64,000 nucleotides of DNA from Proteus penneri (GCF_003144535.1 NZ_PHFJ01000004.1:124001-188000), one strand, 5' to 3'. Counted from the stretch's first letter, positions 1 through 9,204 are shown. Notes: generated by a model from the letters alone, not told the origin. Numbers and translations: made by a program.

Positions 1-1592
1 GCATAGGAAGCGATGTTAAATCCGCTTTGTGTTTTAAAGGTTTTATCTGTTAATGTAATCGCCCCTACGCTGTCATCTGTTTTCGTTGAGGTTAAGCTCA
101 CTAAACCAATCACGACGGTTGTAAACATAAAGGTGTACATCATTTGATCAAGGAATGGCATACCTAAAGGCATTAATTTTAGGAATAGAGCAAACGGTAT
201 AGATAAGACCACACCAATAATCGCACCTTTTGCGTTTGTTTTTTTCCAGAATAAGCCTAATAGGAATACAGCTAAAATACCTGGACTTACTAAGCCAGTA
301 TATTCTTGAATATATTGGAATGCCTGATCGATACCACCCAATAATGGTGCGATAAAACAAGCAATAATCAGAGCAATAACCGCACTGATACGCCCCACAT
401 TCACTAAACGCGTTTCAGAAGCTTTAGGCCCGACATATTCTTTATAAATATCCATCGTGAAGATAGTCGCGATAGAGTTAAGCATAGAGGCCAAAGATGA
501 AACTATTGCAGCAGCAAGTGCAGCAAAAACAACACCTTTTGCACCTACTGGTAAGAACTGAGTTAACCAAGGATAGGCTTTATCTGCTTGTGACAACGTT
601 GGAATATGCGCTTGTGCCATTGTCCCTAAGCCCGCCATTAATTCAGGGTTAGTTGTAATAACAAATGCAGCAATTCCCGGAACAACCACAAGAACAGGAA
701 CAATTAATTTTAAGAATGCAGCAAACACGAGTCCTTTTTGTGCTTCATTGATAGATTTAGCAGCTAAGGCACGCTGAATAATATATTGATTAAAGCCCCA
801 ATAATAAAGGTTAGCAACCCATAAACCACCAATTAGCACAGCGATACCCGGTAAGTTCATAAACTGCGGGTTATCTTTTTCTAAGATCATTTTAAAGTGA
901 TCTGGCGCGGCTTGTGTCATTTTGCTTAAGCCTTCCATGATCCCGCCATCACCACCGATATAGCTGACCGCTAATACCGAGGTAAATAAACCACCAAGGA
1001 TAAGGAAGAACACTTGTACTACGTCTGTCCATGCAACAGCAGAAAGTCCACCATAAAGTGAATAGATAACCGCAAATAATGCTAAACCAATAATGGCATA
1101 CATCATTGGTACACCTAAGATGGTTTCTAATGCCAATGAACCTAAATAAAGTACCGATGTTAAGTTAACAAAGATAAACAATGCCAACCAGAACACGGCA
1201 AGAATGGTTTTTAAGTTACGGCTTTTAAAGCGATTCTCGACAAATTCTGGAATGGTATAAATACCTTTTTCGATAAAGACAGGTAAAAAGTATTTAGCAA
1301 CAATAATTAATGTCAGCGCTGCCATCCATTCATAAGAGGCGATAGCAAGACCAATGGAGAAACCAGAACCTGACATACCAATAAATTGTTCTGCTGAAAT
1401 ATTCGCGGCAATAAGCGAAGAACCAATTGCCCACCAAGGAAGGGTTTTACCTGCTAAGAAATAATCCTTTGTTCCTTTTTTCTCACCATCCTTTGAACGA
1501 GAAACCCACAATCCTAGACTAATAATGATGACGACATAGAGGGCAAAAATTGCATAGTCTATTGTGCTTAATCCAACACCTTCTGTATGCAT
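1..1592 (-). CDS. Sodium/galactose-type symporter, SSS family (3' end outside window)
   Basis: Inner-membrane carrier expected to take up galactose or a similar sugar with Na+. About 530 codons are visible with no stop before base 1; the family is usually 530-560 residues, so nearly the whole protein is here. Many hydrophobic helices are present, with segments shared with Vibrio parahaemolyticus vSGLT: AEQFIGMSGSG, ASYEWM, YYWGFNQYIIQR, FQYIQEYTGLVSPG. The ATG at 1592 has GAAAGGAAA about 6 nt upstream. It lies downstream of galR in the same direction, behind its own promoter region with two GalR-type operators. Family is near certain; galactose as substrate rests on recalled vSGLT similarity plus the gal neighbourhood. 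Confidence 0.93.
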   Translation of the reverse strand, partial: MHTEGVGLSTIDYAIFALYVVIIISLGLWVSRSKDGEKKGTKDYFLAGKTLPWWAIGSSLIAANISAEQFIGMSGSGFSIGLAIASYEWMAALTLIIVAKYFLPVFIEKGIYTIPEFVENRFKSRNLKTILAVFWLALFIFVNLTSVLYLGSLALETILGVPMMYAIIGLALFAVIYSLYGGLSAVAWTDVVQVFFLILGGLFTSVLAVSYIGGDGGIMEGLSKMTQAAPDHFKMILEKDNPQFMNLPGIAVLIGGLWVANLYYWGFNQYIIQRALAAKSINEAQKGLVFAAFLKLIVPVLVVVPGIAAFVITTNPELMAGLGTMAQAHIPTLSQADKAYPWLTQFLPVGAKGVVFAALAAAIVSSLASMLNSIATIFTMDIYKEYVGPKASETRLVNVGRISAVIALIIACFIAPLLGGIDQAFQYIQEYTGLVSPGILAVFLLGLFWKKTNAKGAIIGVVLSIPFALFLKLMPLGMPFLDQMMYTFMFTTVVIGLVSLTSTKTDDSVGAITLTDKTFKTQSGFNIASY

Positions 1593-1632
1593 AATATTTT
1601 CCTTTCAGACCCATAGAGAGAGTAGATTTTCA

Positions 1633-1648
1633 ATGTAAACGTTTTCAC
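1633..1648. promoter_or_regulatory. GalR-type operator near the symporter start
   Basis: ATGTAAACGTTTTCAC fits the recalled gal operator consensus (GTGNAANCGNTTNCAC) at 11 of 12 defined positions. It ends about 40 bp before the symporter start codon, a position suited to repression. The likely binder is the adjacent GalR-like protein; other LacI-family regulators have similar sites. Confidence 0.7.
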
Positions 1649-1824
1649 AATCTTTTTCCGTTACTCCGTTCACAAATTTATCGCTTATGTTACGTAAATG
1701 GATCACAAAATAAGAAAACAAACGATTACCATGGCGAGCAAAGCAAAATTTAAGCTTAAAATACAATGATAGCTTTATTTAATAAATTTCAGACTCTCAA
1801 ATAATCGTTTAAAAAGGCCTTAAA

Positions 1825-1840
1825 ATGATAACGATTACAC
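1825..1840. promoter_or_regulatory. Second GalR-type operator upstream of the symporter
   Basis: On the minus strand GTGTAATCGTTATCAT fits the gal operator consensus at 10 of 12 defined positions. Its centre is 192 bp from the proximal site at 1633-1648, so the pair could act by DNA looping. That is inferred. Confidence 0.55.
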
Positions 1841-1857
1841 AGGTTAATTAAGTTTGA

Positions 1858-1884
1858 CCTCTTAATGTGAAAACCATTAAGAGG
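1858..1884 (-). terminator. Hairpin after galR
   Basis: A perfect 10 bp stem (CCTCTTAATG/CATTAAGAGG) with a 7 nt loop lies 28 bp past the galR stop. There is no good U-tract, so it may be a weak terminator or an RNA-stabilising hairpin. Confidence 0.5.
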
Positions 1885-1911
1885 ATAGACTAGATTAAAA
1901 AGTAAATAAGG

Positions 1912-2925
1912 TTATTTAGAGAGGTGACTAAGATTAAAAACAGAATTACGTTGAACTAATGTGGGTGAAAAAATACGTTGTTTTTGTTCGAGGATTTCAC
2001 CTTTAGAAAGCCTGATAGCAAGTGTTGCGGCTTGCTCTGCCATCATTTGTACAGGATAACGCACCGTGGTTAAACGAGGGTGAATATAGCGTGCAATTAA
2101 GACATCATCAAAGCCAATAACTGAGATTTTTTCAGGTACAGGGATTTCATTTTCATCAAGAACAGATAAAGCCCCAGCGGCCATAAAATCGTTGTAAGTC
2201 ACTACTGCTGTAAAATCAATTGATTTTGTTAGCAAATGCATCATGGCTTTTTCTCCCCCTTCACCTTCCGGCTCGCCATACTCAATATAGCTTTCAGGCA
2301 ATGAGATATTATTAGCTTCTAATGCAGCTTTATAACCAGCAAGGCGCTGAGTTGTATCTTCAATATGATGAGTAGATGAAATATACGCGATTTTAGTATG
2401 CCCTTGACGAATAAGATGCTCGGTTGCCATCCATGCCCCTTTATAATTATCTAAAGCGACACAACGTTCGGCAATTTCAGGAATAAAACGGTTAATCAAT
2501 ACCATGCTTTTAACTTCATACGCATAAGCCAGTAACTCTTCATCAGAGAGGGCTTTTGAATGAATAACAAGGCCATCGCAGCGGCTATTAATCAATAACT
2601 CAATAGCTTGTCGCTCATCTTGAGCATCATGATAACCATTACAGACTAAGATGTGTTTCCCTGATTGTCTTGCAACGTTATCAACCGCTTTAACGAGTGT
2701 ACCAAAAAAGGGATCAGAAACGTCATGCACTAAAACCCCCAAAGTTTGCGTACTTTGACTAACCAACGCCCTTGCTGCCGCATTAGGTCGATAGCCCAGT
2801 TTTTGCATCGCTGCATTAACGGTTTCGATAGATGTTTGACTTGCTTTCGGCGAGTTATTGATGACTCTAGATACCGTCGCGACAGAAACACCCGCTTCTT
2901 TCGCTACATCTTTGATAGTCGCCAT
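1912..2925 (-). CDS. galR: Galactose-operon repressor, LacI family (GalR/GalS type)
   Basis: Transcriptional repressor expected to bind gal operators and release them with galactose. The N-terminus (MATIKDVAKEAGVSVATVS) is the LacI-family helix-turn-helix and hinge, followed by a periplasmic-binding-protein-like sensor domain; recalled E. coli GalR and GalS match along the whole length. ATG 2925 is chosen over the in-frame GTG two codons earlier (2931) because AAGGAG sits 6 nt before it and E. coli GalR starts at the same residue, giving 337 aa. It lies between galM and the symporter, whereas E. coli galR is unlinked to galETKM. GalR and GalS cannot be told apart here. Confidence 0.92.
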   Translation of the reverse strand: MATIKDVAKEAGVSVATVSRVINNSPKASQTSIETVNAAMQKLGYRPNAAARALVSQSTQTLGVLVHDVSDPFFGTLVKAVDNVARQSGKHILVCNGYHDAQDERQAIELLINSRCDGLVIHSKALSDEELLAYAYEVKSMVLINRFIPEIAERCVALDNYKGAWMATEHLIRQGHTKIAYISSTHHIEDTTQRLAGYKAALEANNISLPESYIEYGEPEGEGGEKAMMHLLTKSIDFTAVVTYNDFMAAGALSVLDENEIPVPEKISVIGFDDVLIARYIHPRLTTVRYPVQMMAEQAATLAIRLSKGEILEQKQRIFSPTLVQRNSVFNLSHLSK

Positions 2926-3076
2926 ATCCACTCCTTATGGATCACCTTTATTCATGGTTAAGAAATAACGAGCCGTTAATCTACAAACAAAGAAAAAAGA
3001 GAATAATAGAATTTAAGTGGCTTGATTATCAGCGAAGAAGTGAAATTTAAAAAGTAAAAAGATCAAATAAATAGTG

Positions 3077-3104
3077 AAAAGGAAAGCGTTTACACTTTCC
3101 TTTT
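3077..3104 (-). terminator. Terminator of the gal operon
   Basis: A stem of 10 bp (AAAAGGAAAG/CTTTCCTTTT) with an 8 nt loop lies just past the galM stop; the minus strand ends in TTTT. The loop and inner stem also contain an operator-like sequence (see 3080-3095). Confidence 0.65.
3080..3095. promoter_or_regulatory. GalR-type operator inside the galM terminator
   Basis: The minus strand reads GTGTAAACGCTTTCCT, 10 of 12 defined positions of the gal operator consensus, with an intact GTGTAAACG half-site. It lies about 155 bp upstream of the galR start, where it could serve autoregulation. It overlaps the terminator stem, so the match could partly reflect terminator sequence. Confidence 0.5.
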
Positions 3105-3108
3105 GTTA

Positions 3109-4179
3109 TTACGAGTAAAACTTATAGATTGTTTGGCTATTCCACGCTGTATTGGCAGGTAAAACACCTTGGTTTTCATGCCATTCAGGATGATTAGGGC
3201 CATCTGGAAAATATTGTGTTTCTAATGCCAATCCTGAGTAATTACCGTAATGGCGACTCTTTCCTCTTGTTCCTGCCAGAAAGTTACCTGTATAGAATTG
3301 GACAGAAGGCATGGTTGTAAAAACATCCATTTTAAGTTCGCCTTCAGGGGCAATAACGGTCGCAACGGGCTTTTTATCCTCAATCGCTTTTTTATCTAAA
3401 ATAAATGCATGATCGTAACCATTTGCGGCTTTTTGACATTCATCTGCCATAAAATCAAGGCCAACACGTTTTAATTTACAAAAATCAAACCCAGTTCCAG
3501 CTACGCTTGCAAACTCACCCGTAGGAATATTGCCTTTACCATTTTTTAAATAATGAGTCGCACAAATTTTTAAATCATGCTCAAGCGCGGTGCGCTCAGT
3601 GTGTTCGCCCGCAAGGTTGAAATATGCATGATTAGTTAAACTTAATGGCGTAGTTTTATCACTCATCGCCTGATAATCAATACATACTTCATTATTATCT
3701 GTCAGTGTATAGGTCACACTTACTTTTACCGTACCGGGAAAACCTTGGTCACCATCACTAGAAATCAGCGAAAAAGTGACAGATTGCGAAGATTGCGCCG
3801 TGATCCCCCAGCGAAGATGGCTAAAGTTTTGCTTACCGCCATGTAAGGTATTTTTACCCTCATTAGCACTAATTTTATATTCTTGCCCCTCTAATACAAA
3901 CTTAGCCCCTGCAATACGATTAGCAAAACGCCCAACCGTTGCGCCAAAATACGCGGTTTGTTGTTTATGGGCATTCATATCCGCAGAGCCTAATAACACA
4001 TCCCGACGATATCCATTAACCGGTACAATACAGGTTAACCAAGTTGCTCCAATATCCATTAAAGAGATAGACATACCAAAACGATTTTTAAGCACGACCA
4101 CTTGTGCAGGTTTTCCATCTGATGCAGGTTGTGCTGTCATTTGTTCAGGTTCAAGAAAGCGAAGCTCATTAGTCGCCAT
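3109..4179 (-). CDS. galM: Aldose 1-epimerase (galactose mutarotase)
   Basis: Cytoplasmic enzyme that interconverts beta- and alpha-D-galactose, supplying the alpha anomer to galactokinase. 356 aa, slightly longer than the E. coli enzyme. Visible family elements are GRFANRIAGAKF, the catalytic His region NHAYFNLAG (about residue 180) and the catalytic Glu region LETQYFPDGPNHP near the C-terminus. Its ATG overlaps the galK stop codon by one base (TAATG), with GGAGG 7 nt upstream, so it is probably translationally coupled to galK. Last gene of the galETKM operon, followed by a hairpin terminator. Confidence 0.97.
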   Translation of the reverse strand: MATNELRFLEPEQMTAQPASDGKPAQVVVLKNRFGMSISLMDIGATWLTCIVPVNGYRRDVLLGSADMNAHKQQTAYFGATVGRFANRIAGAKFVLEGQEYKISANEGKNTLHGGKQNFSHLRWGITAQSSQSVTFSLISSDGDQGFPGTVKVSVTYTLTDNNEVCIDYQAMSDKTTPLSLTNHAYFNLAGEHTERTALEHDLKICATHYLKNGKGNIPTGEFASVAGTGFDFCKLKRVGLDFMADECQKAANGYDHAFILDKKAIEDKKPVATVIAPEGELKMDVFTTMPSVQFYTGNFLAGTRGKSRHYGNYSGLALETQYFPDGPNHPEWHENQGVLPANTAWNSQTIYKFYS

Positions 4180-5339
4180 TATTTTGCCTCCGAATAGCCC
4201 GCTCCTTGGCTTGCAGAGCAGACATAGATAGTTTCTTTTAATCCCGTTTTAGCTTCGTATTGCGCCTTAACAGAGTCAATGACTTTATCAACTAAATCTG
4301 GTGTCACTAATGCTACGACACAACCACCAAATCCACCACCCGTCATTCTTACGCCACCACAATCACCAATCACCGATTTCACGATTTCAACCAATGAATC
4401 AACCTCTTTAACTGTGATTTCAAAATCATCGCGCATTGAGAAATGTGATTGCATCATTAACTTACTCAATGTACTTAAATCACCATGGCGTAAGGCTTCT
4501 GCAGCATCTAATGTACGATCATTTTCAGTGATAACATGACGTGCCCGACGATAAACCACTTCGCTCATTAATGATTTTTTTGCAACTAAATCATCTAATG
4601 TGGCATCTCTTAATGCAGCCACATTTAGAATACGAGCAGCTTCTTCACACTGTTGACGACGGGTATTGTACTCACTATCCACTAAACCACGCTTTTTATT
4701 GGTATTGATAATCATCACAACCATATTTTCGGGCATTGTTACCGCTGACGTTTCTAATGAGCGACAATCGATTAATAGTGCATGATTTTCTTCACCACAA
4801 GCCGAAATAAGCTGATCCATAATGCCACAATTACAACCAACAAATTGGTTTTCTGCTTTTTGGCCATTTAATGCAATCTCTTTTTGGCTAATAGGTAATT
4901 GATAAAGTGTTTTAAGCGTTTGGCCAATGGCAACTTCTAATGCAGCAGAAGAACTTAACCCAGCACCTTGAGGGACATTTCCGGATATCGCAATATCCAT
5001 ACCATGAAAAGAGTAGTTATCTTTTTGTAGAAAATGAATAACACCACGAACGTAATTAGCCCACATTTTATTAGGTAAAAACTCAATGGTATTATCGAGG
5101 CTAAATTCATCAACATCATTTTGGTAATCAACCGCAATGACACGGATAGTATTATCTTCTCGTCTTGCCGCTGCAACGACCATTTGATAATTAATTGCAC
5201 AAGGTAAAACAAAACCATCATTATAATCAGTATGTTCGCCAATAAGATTTACCCTACCTGGCGCTTGAATAAAATGTGTAGGCGCGTAACCAAAAATAGT
5301 TGAAAATGAACGAGTCACATTATTAATAAGTGCCTGCAT
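4179..5339 (-). CDS. galK: Galactokinase
   Basis: Phosphorylates alpha-D-galactose with ATP to galactose 1-phosphate, the first committed Leloir step. 386 aa, GHMP kinase fold: substrate signature [19 protein letters not shown] near residue 28, the glycine/serine-rich ATP loop [13 protein letters not shown] near 126, and the C-terminal motif TGGGFGGC near 340. It overlaps galM by one base. The 135 bp gap to galT is the longest inside the operon; no internal promoter was identified in it. Confidence 0.98.
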   Translation of the reverse strand: MQALINNVTRSFSTIFGYAPTHFIQAPGRVNLIGEHTDYNDGFVLPCAINYQMVVAAARREDNTIRVIAVDYQNDVDEFSLDNTIEFLPNKMWANYVRGVIHFLQKDNYSFHGMDIAISGNVPQGAGLSSSAALEVAIGQTLKTLYQLPISQKEIALNGQKAENQFVGCNCGIMDQLISACGEENHALLIDCRSLETSAVTMPENMVVMIINTNKKRGLVDSEYNTRRQQCEEAARILNVAALRDATLDDLVAKKSLMSEVVYRRARHVITENDRTLDAAEALRHGDLSTLSKLMMQSHFSMRDDFEITVKEVDSLVEIVKSVIGDCGGVRMTGGGFGGCVVALVTPDLVDKVIDSVKAQYEAKTGLKETIYVCSASQGAGYSEAK

Positions 5340-5474
5340 AATAAATCCTTAGCTTAAAATTAAGTAATAGAAACCCCATCACATCATTATGTAAATAATG
5401 AGATGTTTGATTTAATTTATTTCGTGCTCAATAAAAAGCAGATTAATTAAAATACCTTGCTATATCGCAGATCA

Positions 5475-6530
5475 TTAATGTTGCTCTTTATAATGAATAT
5501 CACTTACTTGACGTAAATTATTCGCGGCTTGTTCTGGCGTTAGATCTCTTTGTGATTCTGCCAGCATTTCATATCCCACCATAAATTTACGTACAGTGGC
5601 TGAACGTAATAGTGGCGGATAGTAAAGCGCATGTAATTGCCAGTGATCGATATTTCTCTCATCTTTAAAAGAAGGCGCAAAATGCCATCCCATTGAATAA
5701 GGGAAAGAACAATGGAATAAATTATCATAACGGCTGGTTAATTTTTTCATTGCAATAGCAAGATCATCTCGTTGAGCACTATTTAATTCACTCATTCTTC
5801 GAATATGCACTTTAGGTAACAACATCGTTTCATAAGGCCAAGAAGCCCAATAAGGCACTACTGCCAGCCAATGTTCTGTTTCAACTACGGTACGACTTGC
5901 ATCTTTACATTCAGCATCAACATAATCGATTAATAGATTGCGTCCATATTTTTCAAAATAAGATTTTAATTGCGTATCTTTTCGCGCTAATTCATTAGGC
6001 AAGAAATCACTCGCCCAAATCTGTCCATGAGGATGAGGTTGAGAGCATCCCATCGTTTCGCCTTTATTCTCGAAGACTTGAACCCAAAGGTATTCTTTAC
6101 TGAGCTCTTTTATTTGGTTATCCCAAGTATCAACAATTTTACGTAAGCTACTGACGGGCAATTCAGGGATCGTTTTTCCATGATCAGGCGAGAAACAGAC
6201 AACTCGACTAATACCTCTTACTGTTTGAGTTTGAAATAAAGGGTTTGATGAAGGCTTAGCATCATATTCATCTTGCAACAACGCAGAATGGTCATTATTA
6301 AAGACATACGTTCCTGTGTAATCGGGATTCTTATCACCGGAAACACGGATGTTATTTGGACACAAATAACAATGCGGATCATAAGAGGGAAGTGTCGCAA
6401 TCTGAGGCTTTTCATCTTTACCATTCCAAGGTCGTTTCGCTCTATGTGGTGAAACTAAAATCCACTGACCCGTTAGCGGATTATAACGACGATGAGGATG
6501 TTCAACAGGATCAAAAATCAGTTTCGACAT
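5475..6530 (-). CDS. galT: Galactose-1-phosphate uridylyltransferase
   Basis: Transfers UMP from UDP-glucose to galactose 1-phosphate. 351 aa, HIT-superfamily fold. The active-site HPH is visible in [14 protein letters not shown], where the second His is uridylylated in the known mechanism. Zinc-site residues are likely in HCYLCPNN near the N-terminus. It follows galE by 49 bp in the same operon. Length and order match the E. coli gal operon. Confidence 0.98.
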   Translation of the reverse strand: MSKLIFDPVEHPHRRYNPLTGQWILVSPHRAKRPWNGKDEKPQIATLPSYDPHCYLCPNNIRVSGDKNPDYTGTYVFNNDHSALLQDEYDAKPSSNPLFQTQTVRGISRVVCFSPDHGKTIPELPVSSLRKIVDTWDNQIKELSKEYLWVQVFENKGETMGCSQPHPHGQIWASDFLPNELARKDTQLKSYFEKYGRNLLIDYVDAECKDASRTVVETEHWLAVVPYWASWPYETMLLPKVHIRRMSELNSAQRDDLAIAMKKLTSRYDNLFHCSFPYSMGWHFAPSFKDERNIDHWQLHALYYPPLLRSATVRKFMVGYEMLAESQRDLTPEQAANNLRQVSDIHYKEQH

Positions 6531-6579
6531 AACCTTCTCTCTTATTTATTCAAGATTATCTGAATACTTACTTTAAATC

Positions 6580-7596
6580 TTATTTCAGATAACCATTTGG
6601 GTTTTGTAACTGCCAACGCCAAGCATCCGCAGCCATATCATCAATTGAACGAATAGCTTTCCAATGTAAATCTTTCTCTGCTTTTGCTGGGCTTGACCAA
6701 CATTCTGCAATATCACCAGGACGACGAGCTTGTAATTGATAAGGAATAGGTTTACCGCTAGCTTTACGAAATGCTTCAATCATTTCAATCACACTAGTAC
6801 CATTACCTGTTCCCAAATTATAAATATGTAAGCCCGCTTTTTTACCTAATTCATTTAATGCTGCGATATGACCATCAGCCAGATCCATAACGTGGATATA
6901 ATCGCGAACACCTGTACCGTCTTTTGTTGGGTAATCATTACCAAAAACAGCGACTTGTTCACGACGACCAATTGCCACTTGAGAAATATAAGGGGTTAAG
7001 TTATTTGGAATACCTTTAGGATCTTCGCCCATCGTACCTGATGGATGCGCTCCTACTGGGTTAAAATAACGCAGCAAACTAATAGACCAACTTTCATCAG
7101 CAACAAATAAGTCAGATAAAATACGCTCAACCATATATTTACTGGTGCCATAAGGGTTAGTTATCCCTCCTACTGGCGAATCTTCAGTAATAGGAACCGT
7201 TTGAGGATCACCATAAACGGTTGCAGATGAGCTAAAAATAATGCTTTTTACGCCCGCATCACGCATACAACGCACTAGCACCAATGTGCCATTAACATTG
7301 TTATCGTAATACTCGATTGGCTTCTGAACAGATTCACCGACCGCTTTCAATCCCGCGAAATGAATAACAGACTGAATAGAATGCTTCGCAAAAATTGATG
7401 CTAATAGCTGGCCATCACGAATATCACCGTTATAAAACAGAGGGCGTTTACCTGTTAAGGCTTCAACACGATTAAGTACTTCTTCATTCGCATTGCTAAG
7501 GTTATCTAAAACAATCGGTGTCATTCCCGCTTCGATCATTTGTACGCAAGTATGACTACCGATATATCCCATACCACCCGTTACTAATATTTCCAC
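6580..7596 (-). CDS. galE: UDP-glucose 4-epimerase, GTG start
   Basis: NAD-dependent interconversion of UDP-galactose and UDP-glucose; it also supplies UDP-galactose for surface polysaccharides. Extended SDR enzyme: NAD-binding GGMGYIGSHT at the N-terminus and catalytic YxxxK in YGTSKYMVE near residue 149. The start is set at GTG 7596: AGAGG lies 5 nt upstream, the protein becomes 338 aa as in E. coli, and EILVTGG aligns with the E. coli start. An overlapping ATG at 7598 is out of frame and stops after four codons; the GTG at 7602 would sit on the Shine-Dalgarno itself. First gene of the gal operon. Confidence 0.97.
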   Translation of the reverse strand: MEILVTGGMGYIGSHTCVQMIEAGMTPIVLDNLSNANEEVLNRVEALTGKRPLFYNGDIRDGQLLASIFAKHSIQSVIHFAGLKAVGESVQKPIEYYDNNVNGTLVLVRCMRDAGVKSIIFSSSATVYGDPQTVPITEDSPVGGITNPYGTSKYMVERILSDLFVADESWSISLLRYFNPVGAHPSGTMGEDPKGIPNNLTPYISQVAIGRREQVAVFGNDYPTKDGTGVRDYIHVMDLADGHIAALNELGKKAGLHIYNLGTGNGTSVIEMIEAFRKASGKPIPYQLQARRPGDIAECWSSPAKAEKDLHWKAIRSIDDMAADAWRWQLQNPNGYLK

Positions 7597-7704
7597 ATTC
7601 ACCTCTTTTGATTCAATTCAAAGGAAAAGCGCAAGACGGTTTCTGTTCACTGACACAGAGTTTAGCAAGATCCACAAAATCATTTCGTGATCAAACCGAC
7701 ATTT

Positions 7705-7722
7705 AGTGTAAACGTTTACACT
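7705..7722. promoter_or_regulatory. Perfect gal operator upstream of galE
   Basis: AGTGTAAACGTTTACACT is an exact 18 bp palindrome with all 12 defined positions of the gal operator consensus. It lies about 110 bp upstream of the galE start. Very likely bound by the GalR-like protein encoded at 1912-2925. Confidence 0.9.
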
Positions 7723-7837
7723 CTTTTGATACGCTTTAAATTTTAATACAACATCTTAATTTAGGATTGCATTACAGTAAGTTAATAAAATACATAATAC
7801 ATTCCACCTATTTATCTCTAAAATAAACACCCACTTA

Positions 7838-7853
7838 AAGTAAACGGTTACAT
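7838..7853. promoter_or_regulatory. Distal gal operator
   Basis: AAGTAAACGGTTACAT matches the consensus at 9 of 12 positions and shares CGGTTACAT with the internal gal operator of E. coli as recalled. Its centre is 132 bp from the perfect operator, comparable to the roughly 113 bp spacing of the E. coli looping pair. Confidence 0.6.
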
Positions 7854-8027
7854 TTCAATTAATCAGTGAATTACATGATAAGACTGACATTCAATGGGTT
7901 TTATCATACCTTATTAACTTCTCCGCTAATATGTTTAAGCGGAGTAAGAACACTCCCCTTTAAATAATTCGGAGAAAAACGGGTCAACGACTACATACAA
8001 TAGTCACCATTAATAAACACATTGAAT

Positions 8028-8156
8028 ATATACGCTAAATAATTCAAGGTGTAGCTAGGCGACAAGTAAATGAGTCGCTAGGAGCATACAGTAGTATGTG
8101 AGACTAGTGCGAATGAACGCAGTCAACAACGCTGTGATTTGAAGTATGACGAGTAT
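8028..8156. repeat. ERIC-type intergenic repeat (IRU)
   Basis: About 130 bp with the layout of enterobacterial repetitive intergenic consensus elements: an ATACGC...TTCAAGG-like left end, a central pair GAGTCGCTAGGAGCATAC / GTATGTGAGACTAGTGCG, then AACGCAGTCAACAACGC and a right end TTTGAAGTATGACGAGTAT. The imperfect inverted repeats would fold into one long hairpin. It ends about 8 bp before the ghrB Shine-Dalgarno. Exact ends are approximate and the identification is from memory of the family. Confidence 0.78.
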
Positions 8157-8173
8157 CGAGTATGGAGAACATA

Positions 8174-9132
8174 ATGAAACCGACTGTCTTGCTCTACCAA
8201 GATCTGCCCGAAAAACTGTACAACAAACTATCTGATTTTGCTGATATCAGACAATTTAAAACGCTCTCTTTAGACTCTAATGACTTCCGTTTAGCACTTG
8301 CTAATGCCTCTGGATTACTCGGTGCAGGTGGCAATATCGATGAAAATTTTATTAACCAAGCACCTCATTTAAAAGCCGTTTCAACGGTTTCTGTAGGCTA
8401 TGATAATGTTGACGTTAATGCACTCACCAAACGTAATATTAAACTAATGCATACTCCAACTGTATTAACAGACACTGTTGCAGATACCATGATGGGGTTA
8501 GTCCTTGCTGTAGCAAGACGTATTCCTGAACTTGCTGATAATGTTAAACAAGGTTTATGGGTTAAAAGTATCACTCCTGATTGGTACGGCACCGATGTTC
8601 ATCATAAAACTATGGGTATTATTGGCATGGGGCGAATAGGCAAAGCCTTAGCTCAGCGCGCGCACTTTGGTTTTAATATGAATATTCTTTATCACTCACG
8701 AACGGAACATACAGAAGCAAACAATAAATTTGCAGCAAAGCATTGCTCTTTAGAGGCCTTATTACAGCAATCTGATTTCGTTTGTATCACGTTGCCATTA
8801 ACACCAGAAACGCATCATTTAATGGGGAAAAACAATTTTTGATGATGAAATCTGATGCTTATTTAATTAATGCAGGGCGCGGAGCTGTAGTGGACGAATT
8901 GGCACTAATCAGTGCATTAGAACAAAAAGAGATCGCAGGTGCTGGACTGGATGTTTTTGAAAAAGAGCCTTTATCTTCATGTTCACCTTTATTAACAATG
9001 AAGAATGTGGTTGCTGTTCCGCATATCGGCTCTGCAACAAAAGAGACTCGCTATGCGATGGCGGAATGTGCCGTAGATAATCTGATTGCAGCGCTAAGTA
9101 ATCAAGTAAAAGAAAACTGCGTCAATTTTTAA
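8174..9132 (+). pseudogene. ghrB: Glyoxylate/hydroxypyruvate reductase B, frameshifted
   Basis: D-2-hydroxyacid dehydrogenase that reduces glyoxylate and hydroxypyruvate with NAD(P)H. ATG 8174 has GGAG 6 nt upstream and starts MKPTVLLYQ like E. coli GhrB. The first frame carries the Rossmann motif GMGRIGKALA and ends early at 8842 after HHLMGKNNF. The next frame continues the same protein: [14 protein letters not shown] and VPHIGSAT carry the expected catalytic Arg, Glu and His. Adding one A to the run at 8828-8832 would restore a single frame of about 320 aa. As read, the catalytic half is lost. A sequencing error in the homopolymer cannot be excluded. Confidence 0.9.
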
Positions 9133-9150
9133 AGTAGTCATTTAAAGTAC

Positions 9151-9185
9151 AAAAAAGGTAATGAAAATCTATCATTACCTTTTTT
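9151..9185. terminator. Bidirectional terminator between ghrB and the CDF gene
   Basis: A 14 bp stem AAAAAAGGTAATGA/TCATTACCTTTTTT with a 7 nt loop gives U-tracts on both strands, between convergent genes. Confidence 0.87.
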
Positions 9186-9204
9186 ATTAGTTGTTCAATT
9201 TAAT

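Larger units (their letters stand above)
1593..1911. promoter_or_regulatory. Control region between galR and the symporter gene
   Basis: A 319 bp gene-free stretch. It holds a hairpin behind galR (1858-1884) and two GalR-type operators centred at about 1640 and 1832. Weaker operator-like cores occur near 1720 and 1806. The promoter of the symporter should lie here, but no convincing -35/-10 pair was picked out by eye. Confidence 0.6.
7597..8173. promoter_or_regulatory. Divergent control region between galE and ghrB
   Basis: A 577 bp gene-free stretch. The galE side contains a perfect gal operator (7705-7722) and a second site 132 bp further out (7838-7853). The ghrB side is filled by an ERIC-type repeat (about 8028-8156). 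The sequence between is AT-rich with no further recognised element. Confidence 0.7.

Noticed and set aside
7596..7602. Upstream GTG (7602) or ATG (7598) as galE start
   Set aside because: The GTG at 7602 overlaps the Shine-Dalgarno; the ATG is out of frame and stops after four codons.
8782..9132. Reading frame looking like a separate short dehydrogenase
   Set aside because: Its first ~15 codons are out-of-frame ghrB sequence; the rest is the second half of ghrB after the frameshift.
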